Shown piece after piece: positions 44,105-53,142 of a stretch of 64,000 nucleotides of DNA. Positions within the stretch are counted from its first letter, which is position 1. The number at the start of each line of letters is the position of its first letter. Below the pieces are notes generated by a model. It saw only the letters and a program-made list of their open reading frames with translations. It ran no database searches and was not told where the DNA came from. Origin of the DNA: Microbispora hainanensis (GTDB taxonomy: Bacteria; Actinomycetota; Actinomycetes; Streptosporangiales; Streptosporangiaceae). Where the stretch lies: NCBI RefSeq assembly GCF_006874475.1, contig NZ_VIRM01000010.1, positions 62,001-126,000 on the forward strand. The letters are read 5' to 3'. Both the position numbers and the translations under genes were made by a program.

Positions 44105-47002
44105 CTACTTCGCGTGGACGACGACGCCGCCCTGGGCCTCGTCGCCGGCTCCGTTCTGGTAGATCACGTCACCGGTCCGCTCGTCCCAGATCCGGACGGC
44201 GAAGCGGTCCACGCCGTCCCCGTCGCGGGTGTCGCCGTCGCGGGCGACGACCTCGAAGCCGTAGCGCCCCGCGCCGCCGACCGTCCCGATGCCGCGATAG
44301 CGGATCTCCCCGCCCGACACCACGAGCCAGTCGTACGCCGTGGACCGGAAGTTCAGGGGCCCGGCCTGGAACGAGAACGTCGTCGCCCCGATCGGCACCG
44401 CCGTGTTCTTCACATACTTGGCCACGATCCCGAAGGTGGCCCGGCCGGTCAGCGCGGGGTTGGCGCGGAAGGCGCCCGCGGGCGAGTCGATCCAGCCGCC
44501 GCCGGTGACGAAGCCGGCGTCCCGGTCGTACACGACCACCGGGCGGCCGGTCGCGGTGGTGGTCGCGCCGTCGTCGTCGGCGACGGTGACGACGGGCTCG
44601 TGGACGCCCGGCTTCCGATAGGTGTGCCGCGCCGTGCACGTCCCGTCGCCGGCCGTGCCGGACGCGGTGGTCCCGTCCTTCCAGTCCACCGTGCAGGTGA
44701 GCACGTCGTTCGCGCCCCGGTCGGTGGCCGGGACCGTCAGGGTCACGCGCGTGCCGGCCTCGACCGGCTTGGCGGGCGCCGCGACGTCTCCGGCCTCGGG
44801 AGCGGCGTTGGCGACGGTCACCTTCGCGGTGTCGCGGCTGCGGCCGGAGGTCAGCGTGACGGTGTAGGTCCCGTCGTCGTCGCAGGTGACGGCGGTCTCG
44901 GCGGCGCCGGAATCCGAGAAGGAGCAGGTCGCGCCGGGATCGGCGTCCTCGCCGGGCGCGTAGCTCCACTTCGCCGCGCCGGTGGCCGATCCGGCCAGCC
45001 GGATCGGGGACCCCTCGCGGCCCTCGGCGTCCGGCCCGGCGTTCGCGACCGACACCGGCTCGACGCTCTCCAGCGTCGGCACGACCTTCTCGATCAGGCC
45101 GTTCTCGTCGAACTCCATCCGGTCGATCGTGGTTTCCCGATGGGTGCCGTCGCCCCCGGGGATGGCGAAGCGGTGATAGGCGATGTACCAGTCGCCGGTG
45201 CCGGGCACCCGCACGACCGAGTGGTGGCCGGTGCCCTTGATCCCTAGGGACAGGTCCTTCTGCAGGATCACGCCCCGCCTGGTCCACGGGCCGAGCGGCG
45301 AGGCGCCCGTGGCGTACGCGACCTGGTAGTTCTCGTCGCGCGTGTCGTTCTCCGACCACATGAAGTAGTAGATCCCGCCGCGCTTGAAGACGAACGAGCC
45401 CTCGTTGTAGCCGCTCGGCTTGTACGTCTTCACCTTGGCGGGGTCGAACGACACCATGTCGTCGTTGAGCGGCACCTGGTAGGAGTTGCCGTTGCCCCAG
45501 TAGAGGTACGCCTGGCCGTCGTCGTCGACGAACACATCGGAGTCGATCATCTGGCCGCTGTAGGTCCCGGCCGCCACCAGCGGCTTGCCCAGGGCGTCCC
45601 TGAACGGCCCCGCTGGGGAGTCGGAGACGGCGACGCCGAGGTGCTTGGCGGTGTTGCCGGTGGCCAGGCCGCCGCTGAAGTAGAAGTAGTACTTTCCGTT
45701 CCGCTCGGCGATCGCCGGCGCCCAGGCGCTGTTGTCGGCCCAGGTCACGTCGGGTCCGAGGTCGAGGACGACGCCGTGGTCGGTCCAGTGCACGAGGTCT
45801 TTGGACGAGAACGCGTGGAACTGCGTGCCGCTCCAGCCGGCGAAGCCGTCGGTGGTCGGATACATGTAGAACGTGTCGCCGAACACGGTGATGTTCGGGT
45901 CGGCGTACAGGCCGGGGAGCACCGGGCTCTTCATCACCCGCGCCTCGACCGTCCACGTCCTGCGGGCGCCGTCGCCGCCGGTGACGGTGTAGGTGACCGG
46001 CTCGGACAGGTCGCGCACGGTGCCGGAGGCGGGCTTGACGCTCGCTCCCGGGACCAGGGTGAACTCGGGCGCGAGCCGGGTGAGGTCGGTGCCCTCCTTC
46101 ACGGGCAGGACGATCCTGTCGTTCGTCCCGTCCACGATCGCCGGGACCTTGAGCTCCGGCAGCGTGGCCGCGCCGACGGCCGCCGTGTTGCCGGAGACCT
46201 GGAGCACCTCGGCCGCCGACAGCGCGTAGTCGTAGATCCTGAAGTCGTCCACCTCACCCGCGAAGTAGGGGTCGGCCGGGTAGAGCGACTTCCCGATGTA
46301 TCCCGAGTAGTCCTTCGCCGGGTCGTACAGGCCGGCGGGTTCGACCGGCACGCCGGTCGCGCGCGCCGCCTCGATGCCGTCGAGATACATGACGGCCGTT
46401 CCGCTGTCGCCGTCGACGGTCACCGCGACGTGCTTCCAGGTGCCGCCCGGCAGGGCCGCGCCGCCGGACAGCTTCGACTCGGCCTGCCAGCTGCCCGCCG
46501 TGATCGCCGAGTAGAGGGTCTTGCCCCCGTTGTACGGCGAGGTGAACAGATATCTGGTGTCGTCCGGGCCGAGGCCGTACAGCCACTGGTTCACCGTCGT
46601 GGAGGCGTTCCACTTCACGTACGCGGCGACGGTGACGCTGTTCACGCCCTTCAGCACGCCGTTCGGGATCTTCACGTACGGCGCGGTCGTGGACGAGGAC
46701 GGCCCTCCGGACATCGCGAACGACCCGCCCTCGACGCCCTGGCCGAAGGCGGGGGTCCGTTCGTAGGTGCCGTCGTTGCCGTGGCCGGAGGCGTCGTGGA
46801 CGACGGTGCCGTCCTTCTCGTCGAAGGTGTACCGCACCAGCAGGCCGGACGGCTCCGCCGGGCCGGCCGCGTGCGCCGGGGTGACGATCGGGCCCGTGAC
46901 CAGGGACAGCGCGGCGGCGGCCGCGAGCGCGAGGCGAGGGAAGCGAGGGAAGCGAGGGAAGAGTGGGAGGCGTGGGAGGCGTCGTCGGGGGGTGCTGTGC
47001 AT
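44105..47002 (-). CDS. Secreted multidomain GH43 glycoside hydrolase (LamG-GH43-PKD-like)
   Basis: Protein of 965 residues with a Sec-type signal (hydrophobic core LALAAAAALSLVTGPIV, cleavage near AHAAG). Domains in order: LamG/concanavalin-like lectin (about 50-265), a short Ig-like strand domain (to about 350), GH43 five-bladed propeller (about 355-650), a PKD/Ig-like pair with disulfide-forming Cys, and a C-terminal beta domain. The GH43 catalytic triad is traceable: general base Asp in YADPNI, Asp in DSDVFVDDDG and acid Glu in NEGSF. Likely arabinanase or xylosidase activity. The signal region has an FPR repeat from 9-bp units. ATG follows GGGAGAG. A LacI-type site is 37 bases upstream. 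Confidence 0.9.
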   Translation of the reverse strand: MHSTPRRRLPRLPLFPRFPRFPRLALAAAAALSLVTGPIVTPAHAAGPAEPSGLLVRYTFDEKDGTVVHDASGHGNDGTYERTPAFGQGVEGGSFAMSGGPSSSTTAPYVKIPNGVLKGVNSVTVAAYVKWNASTTVNQWLYGLGPDDTRYLFTSPYNGGKTLYSAITAGSWQAESKLSGGAALPGGTWKHVAVTVDGDSGTAVMYLDGIEAARATGVPVEPAGLYDPAKDYSGYIGKSLYPADPYFAGEVDDFRIYDYALSAAEVLQVSGNTAAVGAATLPELKVPAIVDGTNDRIVLPVKEGTDLTRLAPEFTLVPGASVKPASGTVRDLSEPVTYTVTGGDGARRTWTVEARVMKSPVLPGLYADPNITVFGDTFYMYPTTDGFAGWSGTQFHAFSSKDLVHWTDHGVVLDLGPDVTWADNSAWAPAIAERNGKYYFYFSGGLATGNTAKHLGVAVSDSPAGPFRDALGKPLVAAGTYSGQMIDSDVFVDDDGQAYLYWGNGNSYQVPLNDDMVSFDPAKVKTYKPSGYNEGSFVFKRGGIYYFMWSENDTRDENYQVAYATGASPLGPWTRRGVILQKDLSLGIKGTGHHSVVRVPGTGDWYIAYHRFAIPGGDGTHRETTIDRMEFDENGLIEKVVPTLESVEPVSVANAGPDAEGREGSPIRLAGSATGAAKWSYAPGEDADPGATCSFSDSGAAETAVTCDDDGTYTVTLTSGRSRDTAKVTVANAAPEAGDVAAPAKPVEAGTRVTLTVPATDRGANDVLTCTVDWKDGTTASGTAGDGTCTARHTYRKPGVHEPVVTVADDDGATTTATGRPVVVYDRDAGFVTGGGWIDSPAGAFRANPALTGRATFGIVAKYVKNTAVPIGATTFSFQAGPLNFRSTAYDWLVVSGGEIRYRGIGTVGGAGRYGFEVVARDGDTRDGDGVDRFAVRIWDERTGDVIYQNGAGDEAQGGVVVHAK
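46934..46960 (-). repeat. 9-bp tandem repeat in the GH43 signal peptide
   Basis: Three perfect copies of GCGAGGGAA (plus strand), followed by a related GTGGGAGGC pair; encodes FPR triplets in the n-region of the signal peptide. Confidence 0.9.
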
Positions 47003-47038
47003 CGTCTCTCCCGGCCGGCGGCTCGCGCCCCTCGGCCT

Positions 47039-47052
47039 CGTTAGCGCTCACA
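47039..47052. promoter_or_regulatory. LacI-type operator upstream of the GH43 gene
   Basis: CGTTAGCGCTCACA, sharing GTTAGCGCT with the sites at 33516 and 42388. It is 37-50 bases upstream of the GH43 start. Confidence 0.65.
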
Positions 47053-47066
47053 TTGCGAGACCCACG

Positions 47067-47091
47067 CCGCCCCCGTGAACCACGGGGGCGG
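47067..47091 (-). terminator. Terminator hairpin downstream of the MBL gene
   Basis: Perfect 11-bp stem (CCGCCCCCGTG and its complement) around AAC. It isolates the MBL gene from the GH43 promoter just below. Confidence 0.75.
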
Positions 47092-47187
47092 AGTGAATCG
47101 GTCTCGTGAGTGTCGGCCGCGGGGCGTGTGATCGTCAAGACCCGCGCTTCACGACCCGGGCTTCACGACCCGGGCGAGGTCCGGAGG

Positions 47188-47817
47188 TCAGTGGCCCCGG
47201 CGGATCCACTCGTCGAGGTGCGGCAGCTCCGCGCCGATCGTCGTGCTGTCGCCGTGGCCGGTGTGGACGACGGTCTCCGGCGGCAGGCTCAGCAGGCGGT
47301 CGCGAATCGAGTCGATGATCACCCCGAAGTCGGAGAACGAGCGGCCCGTCGCGCCGGGACCACCCTGGAACAGGGTGTCGCCGGTGAAGACGACGCCCAG
47401 CTCGGGCGCGTGGAAGCAGCAGGCGCCGGGAGCGTGCCCGGGAGTGTGGAGCACTTCGAGGCGGGTGCCGGCGACCTCGATGACCTGCCCGTCGGACAGC
47501 TCACCGTCGGGCTCGCGGCCGGGGTGGGTGAGCCGCCACACCGGCAGGTCGGCCGGGTGCAGCAGGACGGGCGCCCCGGTGGCCTCCGACAGGTCCGGCG
47601 CGACGCGCACATGGTCGTCGTGGGCGTGGGTGGCGAGGATGGCCAGGACGCGCCGGCCCGCGATCACATCGGTGATCGCCTTGACGTCGTGGGGCGCGTC
47701 GAACACCACGCACTCGGCGTCGTCGCCGAGCACCCATACGTTGTTGTCGACGTCGAAGGTCTGGCCGTCCAGGCTGAAGGTGCCCGACGTGACGGCATGG
47801 TCGATACGGGCACTCAC
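47188..47817 (-). CDS. Metallo-beta-lactamase-fold hydrolase (glyoxalase II-like)
   Basis: Protein of 209 residues. The metal-binding motif is THAHDDH, followed by a downstream His in HTPGHAPGACC, Asp in FTGDTLFQGGPG and the last His in HTGHGDST. This is the layout of hydroxyacylglutathione hydrolase-like enzymes; the true substrate may be a mycothiol conjugate. GTG start at 47817. The gene stands alone with a terminator downstream. Confidence 0.85.
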   Translation of the reverse strand: MSARIDHAVTSGTFSLDGQTFDVDNNVWVLGDDAECVVFDAPHDVKAITDVIAGRRVLAILATHAHDDHVRVAPDLSEATGAPVLLHPADLPVWRLTHPGREPDGELSDGQVIEVAGTRLEVLHTPGHAPGACCFHAPELGVVFTGDTLFQGGPGATGRSFSDFGVIIDSIRDRLLSLPPETVVHTGHGDSTTIGAELPHLDEWIRRGH

Positions 47818-47886
47818 TTGATGATCACCACCGTGCGGAACATGACCTTATTCTGCACGCGACCCGCGGGAACTCACGACCGGGGG

Positions 47887-48393
47887 TCACGGCCCCTGCC
47901 GCTGATCCTCCGCCGTACGGGAGGGCTTGGGCGGCAGCACCGGTTCCAGGCGGAACATCCCGCCCGACACCTCCTCGTGCGCAGGCGCGGCCTCCCGCCT
48001 GCCCGCGACCGCCACGAGCAGGTCGGTCACGGTGACGAGGCCCTGCAGGGCGCCAGAGGTCCCGATGACCGGGACGACGTCCACGCCCGACTCCAGCATG
48101 ACGGCCGCCACGGCCGGGAGCGACGCGTCGGGGAACACGTGCGGGCATCTGCGCCCGCCCAGCAACTGGCGCACCTGGCTGCTCGACTGCTCCGCGGGAC
48201 CGCCGGACCAGTGGGCCGCGATGTCCTCCCGCGTGAGCACGCCGAGGATGCGGGAACCGGAGTCCACGACGGGCAGATGGTGCATCGACCCGCGGCGCAT
48301 GAGTTCCCAGGCCATGAGCGGGGACTCGTCCGGTTTCACGGTCACGAGCACCCTGCTCATCACGTCGGCGGCGGTCATGCCTTCTACGGTCAT
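47887..48393 (-). CDS. CBS-domain pair protein
   Basis: Protein of 168 residues with two CBS domains (MTAADVMSRVLVTVKPDES...HLPVVDSGSRILGVLTREDI, and the second around PAVAAVMLESGVDVVPVIG). CBS pairs bind adenine nucleotides and act as energy sensors. The ATG at 48393 follows GGAGGGAGGAACG. It is divergent from a second CBS protein, with a palindrome-like element between them. Confidence 0.85.
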   Translation of the reverse strand: MTVEGMTAADVMSRVLVTVKPDESPLMAWELMRRGSMHHLPVVDSGSRILGVLTREDIAAHWSGGPAEQSSSQVRQLLGGRRCPHVFPDASLPAVAAVMLESGVDVVPVIGTSGALQGLVTVTDLLVAVAGRREAAPAHEEVSGGMFRLEPVLPPKPSRTAEDQRQGP

Positions 48394-48443
48394 CGTTCCT
48401 CCCTCCGCCATCTCCATCCGACCACGTGAGCCGGGGCGCCGCA

Positions 48444-48460
48444 CGGGCCCAAAGACCCGG
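48444..48460. promoter_or_regulatory. Imperfect palindrome between divergent CBS genes
   Basis: CGGGCCCAAAGACCCGG, an imperfect inverted repeat with GGGxC/GxCCC arms that resembles DevR/DosR-type boxes in general form. Assignment is tentative. Confidence 0.3.
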
Positions 48461-48541
48461 CCGCCGGGGACCTCCGGCACCTGCCCGTACGGCCCGGGTG
48501 GCAGTGGAATGACCACAACGGCGACAGACCGGGGGTGGGTC

Positions 48542-49117
48542 ATGCTGGCCGGTGAGGTCATGCGCAGCCCGGCGATCACATTGCGCCGCGACGACTCCAT
48601 GCGGCGGGCGATCCGGGTCCTGTACGAGCACAACATCACGGCGGCCCCCGTGCTCGGAGACCACGACGAGCTGGTCGGCGTGGTCAGCGAGATCGACCTG
48701 CTGTGCGGCGCGTTCGCGCCGGGCGCCACGCCGCCCCGCACGGTGGAGGGCGTCATGTCGCGCCAGGTGAGCACGGTCGAGGAGACCACGGACGTGCGGG
48801 TGCTGACGGACCTCATGGTCGCGAAGCGGATCAAGAGCCTGCCCGTGCTGCGCGACGAGCGGGTCGTCGGGATGGTCAGCCGCCGCGACCTGATGGCGCT
48901 GCTGGCCAGGTCGGACGAGGAACTGCGCGAGGCCGTCCTGGCCGCCCTGCGGGAGCGCTACCCCTCCGACGCGGCCTGGGAGGTGGTCGTGCGCGACGGC
49001 GAGATCGACCTGCGGGGTCCCGAGGGCCAGGGCCCCGAGCACGTGGCCGACCTGCTGGAGCAAACGGCCCCGGGGGTGCGGCCGGCCCGTCTGCTCCCCA
49101 GACGCGATCGATCCTGA
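48542..49117 (+). CDS. CBS-BON domain protein
   Basis: Protein of 191 residues: two CBS domains (GEVMRSPAITLRRDDSMRRA... and VEGVMSRQVSTVEETTDV...) followed by a short BON-like domain (LREAVLAALRERYP...WEVVVRDGEIDLRG). ATG 48542 has GGGGGTGG upstream; an upstream ATG at 48509 is also in frame. Its TGA lies in the first unit of a 15-bp repeat. Such proteins accompany universal stress proteins in dormancy-type regulons. Confidence 0.82.
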   Translation: MLAGEVMRSPAITLRRDDSMRRAIRVLYEHNITAAPVLGDHDELVGVVSEIDLLCGAFAPGATPPRTVEGVMSRQVSTVEETTDVRVLTDLMVAKRIKSLPVLRDERVVGMVSRRDLMALLARSDEELREAVLAALRERYPSDAAWEVVVRDGEIDLRGPEGQGPEHVADLLEQTAPGVRPARLLPRRDRS

Positions 49118-49165
49118 CGTGATCGATCCTGACGTGATCGATCCTGACATGATCGATCCTGACAT
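49106..49165. repeat. 15-bp tandem repeat on the CBS-BON stop codon
   Basis: Four copies of GATCGATCCTGACGT (the last two end in AT). The first unit contains the TGA stop of the CBS-BON gene; the last ends 7 bases before the stop of the convergent universal stress protein gene. Rich in GATC. Confidence 0.95.
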
Positions 49166-49171
49166 GGCCGA

Positions 49172-50062
49172 TCAGCGCGCCCTCACCACGGCGACCGGGC
49201 AGTGGGCGTGGGCGAGCACGGCGCGGCTGACCGAGCCGAGCACGGCCGCGGTGAAGGCGTTGCGGCCGTGGGAGCCGACCACGAGCAGGACGGCCCGCGA
49301 CGACGCCGCGATGAGCGCGGAGACCGGATGATCGTGGACCATGTCCAGCTCGGTCTTCACGTCGGCGTATCCGCTCTGCAACCGCTCCAGCTCGCCGCGC
49401 GCGTAGTCCTCCGCGGCTCGCCGCATGGTGTCCAGGTCCGTGGAGATCACGGGCCCGTACGGCACCGGCGGCTCCCAGGCGCACACGATCCGCACCCGAT
49501 GACCGCGCAGCCGCGCCTCCTCGAAGGCGTACGTCAGGGCGGGCCCGGACTCCTTGGAGCAGTCGAACCCCACCACGATCTCCGCCTCCGCGTCCGGGGG
49601 CGCCGGCCGTACGACGACGACCGGCACCGCCACGTGCCCGGCGACCTGGTGGCCCACCGACCCGAGCAGCATGCCGGGGAAGCCGCCCGCGCCGTGGCTG
49701 CCGAGCACCACTTCGGCGGCGCGGCCGGCCTGGTCGCGCAGGACGCGGCCGGGACGCCCCTCGGCGAGCTCCGTCGTCACGTCGAGGCCGGGGCGCCGGT
49801 CCCGGGCGACCCGCTCGGCGTGGTCGAGGATCTGCCGCCCGGTGGGCGCCATCCTGTCGTAGCTGTCGGGGATCGGATAGCGCGGGGCGTCGTACGGCAG
49901 GCGCTCGACGGCGTGGACCACCCGCAGGGGCAGGCCCCGCAGGGCGGCGTGGTCGGCCGCCCAGTCCACCGCCCGGGTCGCCCCGCCGGACCCGTCGGTG
50001 CCCACGACGACCGGATCGACGGCCGGCTCGACGACCGGATCACTGATCGGCTGCTCGGTCAT
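49172..50062 (-). CDS. Universal stress protein, two UspA domains
   Basis: Protein of 296 residues with tandem Usp domains (VVVGTDGSGGATRAVDWAA; IVVGFDCSKESGPALTYA) and ATP-binding loops (LGSHGAGGFPGMLLGSVG; VGSHGRNAFTAAVLGSVS). The ATG at 50062 follows GAGGGAGAT. It lies 15 bases downstream of the histidine kinase gene and is probably co-transcribed. Confidence 0.9.
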   Translation of the reverse strand: MTEQPISDPVVEPAVDPVVVGTDGSGGATRAVDWAADHAALRGLPLRVVHAVERLPYDAPRYPIPDSYDRMAPTGRQILDHAERVARDRRPGLDVTTELAEGRPGRVLRDQAGRAAEVVLGSHGAGGFPGMLLGSVGHQVAGHVAVPVVVVRPAPPDAEAEIVVGFDCSKESGPALTYAFEEARLRGHRVRIVCAWEPPVPYGPVISTDLDTMRRAAEDYARGELERLQSGYADVKTELDMVHDHPVSALIAASSRAVLLVVGSHGRNAFTAAVLGSVSRAVLAHAHCPVAVVRAR

Positions 50063-50077
50063 GGCGCGATATCTCCC

Positions 50078-51757
50078 TCAGCGTGTCGAGCAGGATGTCG
50101 ACGGCAGCGGGACGCTCCAGCACACGCGCGTTCCCCCGGCGGCGCCGGGCCCGGCGGCGCACGAGCCGCCCAGGCTCTCGGCGCGGTCGCACAGGTTGCG
50201 CAGGCCGCTGCGGCGTCCTCGCGCCGGGATGCCGACCCCGTCGTCCTCCACGAGCAGGGTCAGCCGGTCCTGGTCCAGGCAGACGGTGACGGCGGCGCGG
50301 GTGGCGTGGGCGTGCCGCACCACGTTGGAGATCGCCTCCCGTGCCACGGCCAGCAGGTGCTCCCCCACGGGGGCGGGCACGCGGGTGTCGAGCTGCCCGT
50401 CCATGCGCAGGGCCGGCAGGAAGCCGAGGGGCTCCCGGGCGCCCTCGACCAGCTCGACGAGCCGGGCGCGCAGCCCGGGGGCGCCGGCCGGGGCGCGCAG
50501 GGCGAAGATCGTGGTGCGGATCTGCCGGATCGTGCCGTCGAGTTCGTCGATCGCGGTCCGCAGCCGCGCGGCCGCCTCCGGGTGCTCCACCAGCCGCGTG
50601 GCGCCCGTCAGCGTCATCGCGACCGCGAAAAGCCGCTGGATGACGACGTCGTGCAGGTCCTTGGCGATGCGGTCGCGGTCTTCCAGCAGGCTGAGCCGCT
50701 CGGCGTCCCTGCGTGCCTCGTCCAGTTCGAGCGCGACCGCCGCGTGCCCGGCGAAGGAGTGGACCATGCGGACCTCCGCCTCGCCGAACGGGACGCGGCC
50801 GGGCCGCCTGCCCAGCGACAGCACCCCGCGCACCGCTCCGGGGGCGCCCAGCGGCACGGCGCAGGCCGCTCCCGTCTCCCCGGCCGCGCGGAGGAGGTCG
50901 GTGTCGCCCAGGTCGGTGATCACGCGGGGCTCCGCGTGGACGAACGCCTGCCCGGCCAGCGAGCCCTCGACGGGCAGGCGGCGTGGCCGGGCCGGGCCGG
51001 GCACGCCGTCCGCGATCGCGACCCGCAGCGTCAGGCCGCCGTCCTCCGGCAGCAGGATCGCCACCGTGTCCGCGCAGGCCATCCGCCGGGCGTGCCGGGC
51101 GATCAGCGTCAGCACCCGCGGGGTCTCCGCGCCGGACAGCAGGCTCCTCGTGATCTCCGCCGACGCCTGGAGCCAGGTCTCCCTGCGGCGGGTGTCCTCG
51201 TACAGGCGGGCGTTCTCGATGGCCACCCCGGCGGCGCTGGCGAAGGCGACGATGATCGCCTCGTCGTCCTCGTCGAACTCCCCTCCCCCGCGTTTCTCGG
51301 TCAGGTAGAGGTTGCCGAACAGCCGGCCCCGCACCCGTACGGGCACGCCGAGGAAGCCCGTCATCGGGGGATGGCCGGCGGGGAGGCCGTACGACGCGGG
51401 GTGGTCGCGGATGCGGGCCAGCCGCAGCGGCCGGGGCTCCTTGATCAGCAGGCCGAGCAGGCCCAGGCCGTGCGGCCAGTGCTCGATGCGGGCGATCTCC
51501 TCCTCGCTCAGCCCGGCGGGGATGAAGCGGGCGAGGGTGTTGTCCTCGCCGATCACGCCGAGCGCGGCATATCGGGCGTCGGCCAGCGTGGCGGCGGTCT
51601 CGACGATCCGGTGCAGCACGGTCTCCAGGTCGAGGTTCCCGCCCACCGCGACGACCGCCTCCAGCAGCGCGTGGGCCCGGTCACGCGTCGACAGGACCGC
51701 CTGCAGCCTCGTGTGCAGGTCGGCCAGCAGCCCGTCCAGGTGCGTCTGCGGGATCAT
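50078..51757 (-). CDS. GAF-GAF sensor histidine kinase (DevS/DosT-like)
   Basis: Kinase of 559 residues without membrane helices: first GAF domain about 20-185, second about 195-345, then a HisKA_3 phosphoacceptor segment (RIAKDLHDVVIQRLFAVAM) and an ATPase domain (AREAISNVVRHAHATRA, DDGVGIPARG). The architecture matches DevS/DosT, which sense oxygen or redox through a heme in the first GAF; heme binding here is not proven. The ATG at 51757 follows GGGGGAGCGG. No response regulator adjoins it, so its partner must lie elsewhere. Confidence 0.87.
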   Translation of the reverse strand: MIPQTHLDGLLADLHTRLQAVLSTRDRAHALLEAVVAVGGNLDLETVLHRIVETAATLADARYAALGVIGEDNTLARFIPAGLSEEEIARIEHWPHGLGLLGLLIKEPRPLRLARIRDHPASYGLPAGHPPMTGFLGVPVRVRGRLFGNLYLTEKRGGGEFDEDDEAIIVAFASAAGVAIENARLYEDTRRRETWLQASAEITRSLLSGAETPRVLTLIARHARRMACADTVAILLPEDGGLTLRVAIADGVPGPARPRRLPVEGSLAGQAFVHAEPRVITDLGDTDLLRAAGETGAACAVPLGAPGAVRGVLSLGRRPGRVPFGEAEVRMVHSFAGHAAVALELDEARRDAERLSLLEDRDRIAKDLHDVVIQRLFAVAMTLTGATRLVEHPEAAARLRTAIDELDGTIRQIRTTIFALRAPAGAPGLRARLVELVEGAREPLGFLPALRMDGQLDTRVPAPVGEHLLAVAREAISNVVRHAHATRAAVTVCLDQDRLTLLVEDDGVGIPARGRRSGLRNLCDRAESLGGSCAAGPGAAGGTRVCWSVPLPSTSCSTR

Positions 51758-51949
51758 GGTCCGCTCCCCCGTGGGCGCCACGCATGCCCCCCACACTTGG
51801 AGTCTCGCAAATCGGACACTCCGGACTCCTGCCCTTTGCCAGGTTGCGACCGGCTTCTTACGGTGCGTATGCGCCTACCCGCCGTCGGTCACGGACATAC
51901 TCGGATTGAGGCGAATCGGACTTGAGGCGAGTCGACGCGGGGGTGCGTC

Positions 51950-52384
51950 ATGAGTGAGCCGCGTGACGGCGTCATCCGGGTCGCCTGGCGCGGAGCCGAC
52001 CGGTTCGACGTCCGGATCCGGCGGCACGTGGTCCGCGCCGACCGGCCGCATGACGTCGGCGGGAGCGACACCGGCCCCACTCCGGCCGAGCTGTTCGTCG
52101 GCAGCGTGGCGGCCGGCATCGCCTGCTGCGCCGAGCGCTACCTGCGCCAGCGGCAGCTGCCCGCCGGGGTGGGCGTGACCGCGCGGTACGGCCTGGGCGT
52201 CTGCCCCGGGCGGATCGACCGCATCGAGCTGTCGGTGGACGCCCCCGGCCTGCCCGACGGGCTGCGCGCCTCGCTCCTGTCGGTCCTGGAGCACTGCGCC
52301 GTCTGCACCACGCTGCGGGTGCCGCCGCGGGTCACGTTCGAGGTCCGCCAGGCCGTGCCCGAGATCCCCGTCACGCCCGGGTGA
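51950..52384 (+). CDS. OsmC-family protein
   Basis: Protein of 144 residues related to OsmC/Ohr peroxidases. The two reactive Cys are seen in GIACCAERYLR and LEHCAVCTTLR; GPTPAELFVGSVAAGIACC is the usual helix. It probably reduces organic hydroperoxides. Divergent from the histidine kinase and convergent with the IclR gene, whose 3' end it overlaps by 14 bases. Confidence 0.82.
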   Translation: MSEPRDGVIRVAWRGADRFDVRIRRHVVRADRPHDVGGSDTGPTPAELFVGSVAAGIACCAERYLRQRQLPAGVGVTARYGLGVCPGRIDRIELSVDAPGLPDGLRASLLSVLEHCAVCTTLRVPPRVTFEVRQAVPEIPVTPG

Positions 52385-53135
52385 CGGCGGCCCGGTAGTC
52401 GCGGGCGATACCGGCCGCGACGGCCAGCAGCGGATCGACCAGGCGGGGCAGCTCGCGCACCCGCCTGGAGGAGACCACGATGCCGACGGCCGCGACGGGC
52501 CGGTCGTCGACCAGCACGGGCGCGGCCGCCGAGCAGGAGCCGAGCGTCATCTCCTCGTGGGTCGTGGCGTACCCCTGGGCGCGCACCTGGGTCAGCTCGC
52601 GGGCCAGCCGGCCCGGCTCGGTGATGGTGTGGGGGGTCGGCCGCTCCAGCGGCCTCGACAGGTAGGAGCCGACGAACCAGCCCGGTTCGTAGGCGAGCAG
52701 CGCCTTGCCGACACCGGTCGGGTGCATGGGCAGGCGCGCACCCGTCCGCGACACGATCGGCACGGCCCGCTTGCCGTACACCTTGTCGACGTAGAGCACT
52801 TCGAGCCCGTCGCGCACCGCGAGGTGGACGTTCTCCCCGGTGCCGCCGAACAGCTCCTGCAGCCAGGGGTGCGCCACCTCATGCAGCGGGTCGGGAGCGA
52901 GCTGCCCCAGCTCCCACAGGCGGCGGCCGATCTGGTAGCGCCCGTCGGCGCCGCGGCGCAGGGCGCGCCACTCCTCCAGCTCCCCGGCGAGCCGGTGGAC
53001 GGTGCTCAGCGCCAAGCCGGTCCGTTCGGCGATCTCCGTCAGCGTGAGCCGCGGGTGGTGGGCGTCGAAGGCGCCGAGGATGGCCAGCACCCGGGACGTC
53101 ACGGAACGCCCCGGATCGCGCGCGCCGCCGGCCAT
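52371..53135 (-). CDS. IclR-family regulator of the pob/pca operon
   Basis: Regulator of 254 residues. The N-terminal winged helix (LTLTEIAERTGLALSTVHRLAGEL) is followed by an IclR effector domain (RTGARLPMHPTGVGKALLAY, GYATTHEEMTLGSCSAAAPV). The ATG at 53135 has AAGAAGGAG upstream. Its position divergent from pobA suggests a PobR/PcaR/PcaU-like regulator that responds to 4-hydroxybenzoate, protocatechuate or an adipate intermediate; the effector is not known. Confidence 0.88.
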   Translation of the reverse strand: MAGGARDPGRSVTSRVLAILGAFDAHHPRLTLTEIAERTGLALSTVHRLAGELEEWRALRRGADGRYQIGRRLWELGQLAPDPLHEVAHPWLQELFGGTGENVHLAVRDGLEVLYVDKVYGKRAVPIVSRTGARLPMHPTGVGKALLAYEPGWFVGSYLSRPLERPTPHTITEPGRLARELTQVRAQGYATTHEEMTLGSCSAAAPVLVDDRPVAAVGIVVSSRRVRELPRLVDPLLAVAAGIARDYRAAVTRA

Positions 53136-53142
53136 ATGGCTC

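Noticed and set aside
44105-47002. GH43 protein read as a transposase or adhesin because of its length and Ig/LamG parts
   Set aside because: The GH43 catalytic residues and signal peptide are clear, so a secreted glycosidase explains it.
49106-49165. Repeat array considered as CRISPR
   Set aside because: Direct tandem copies with no spacers; the same holds for all other arrays here.
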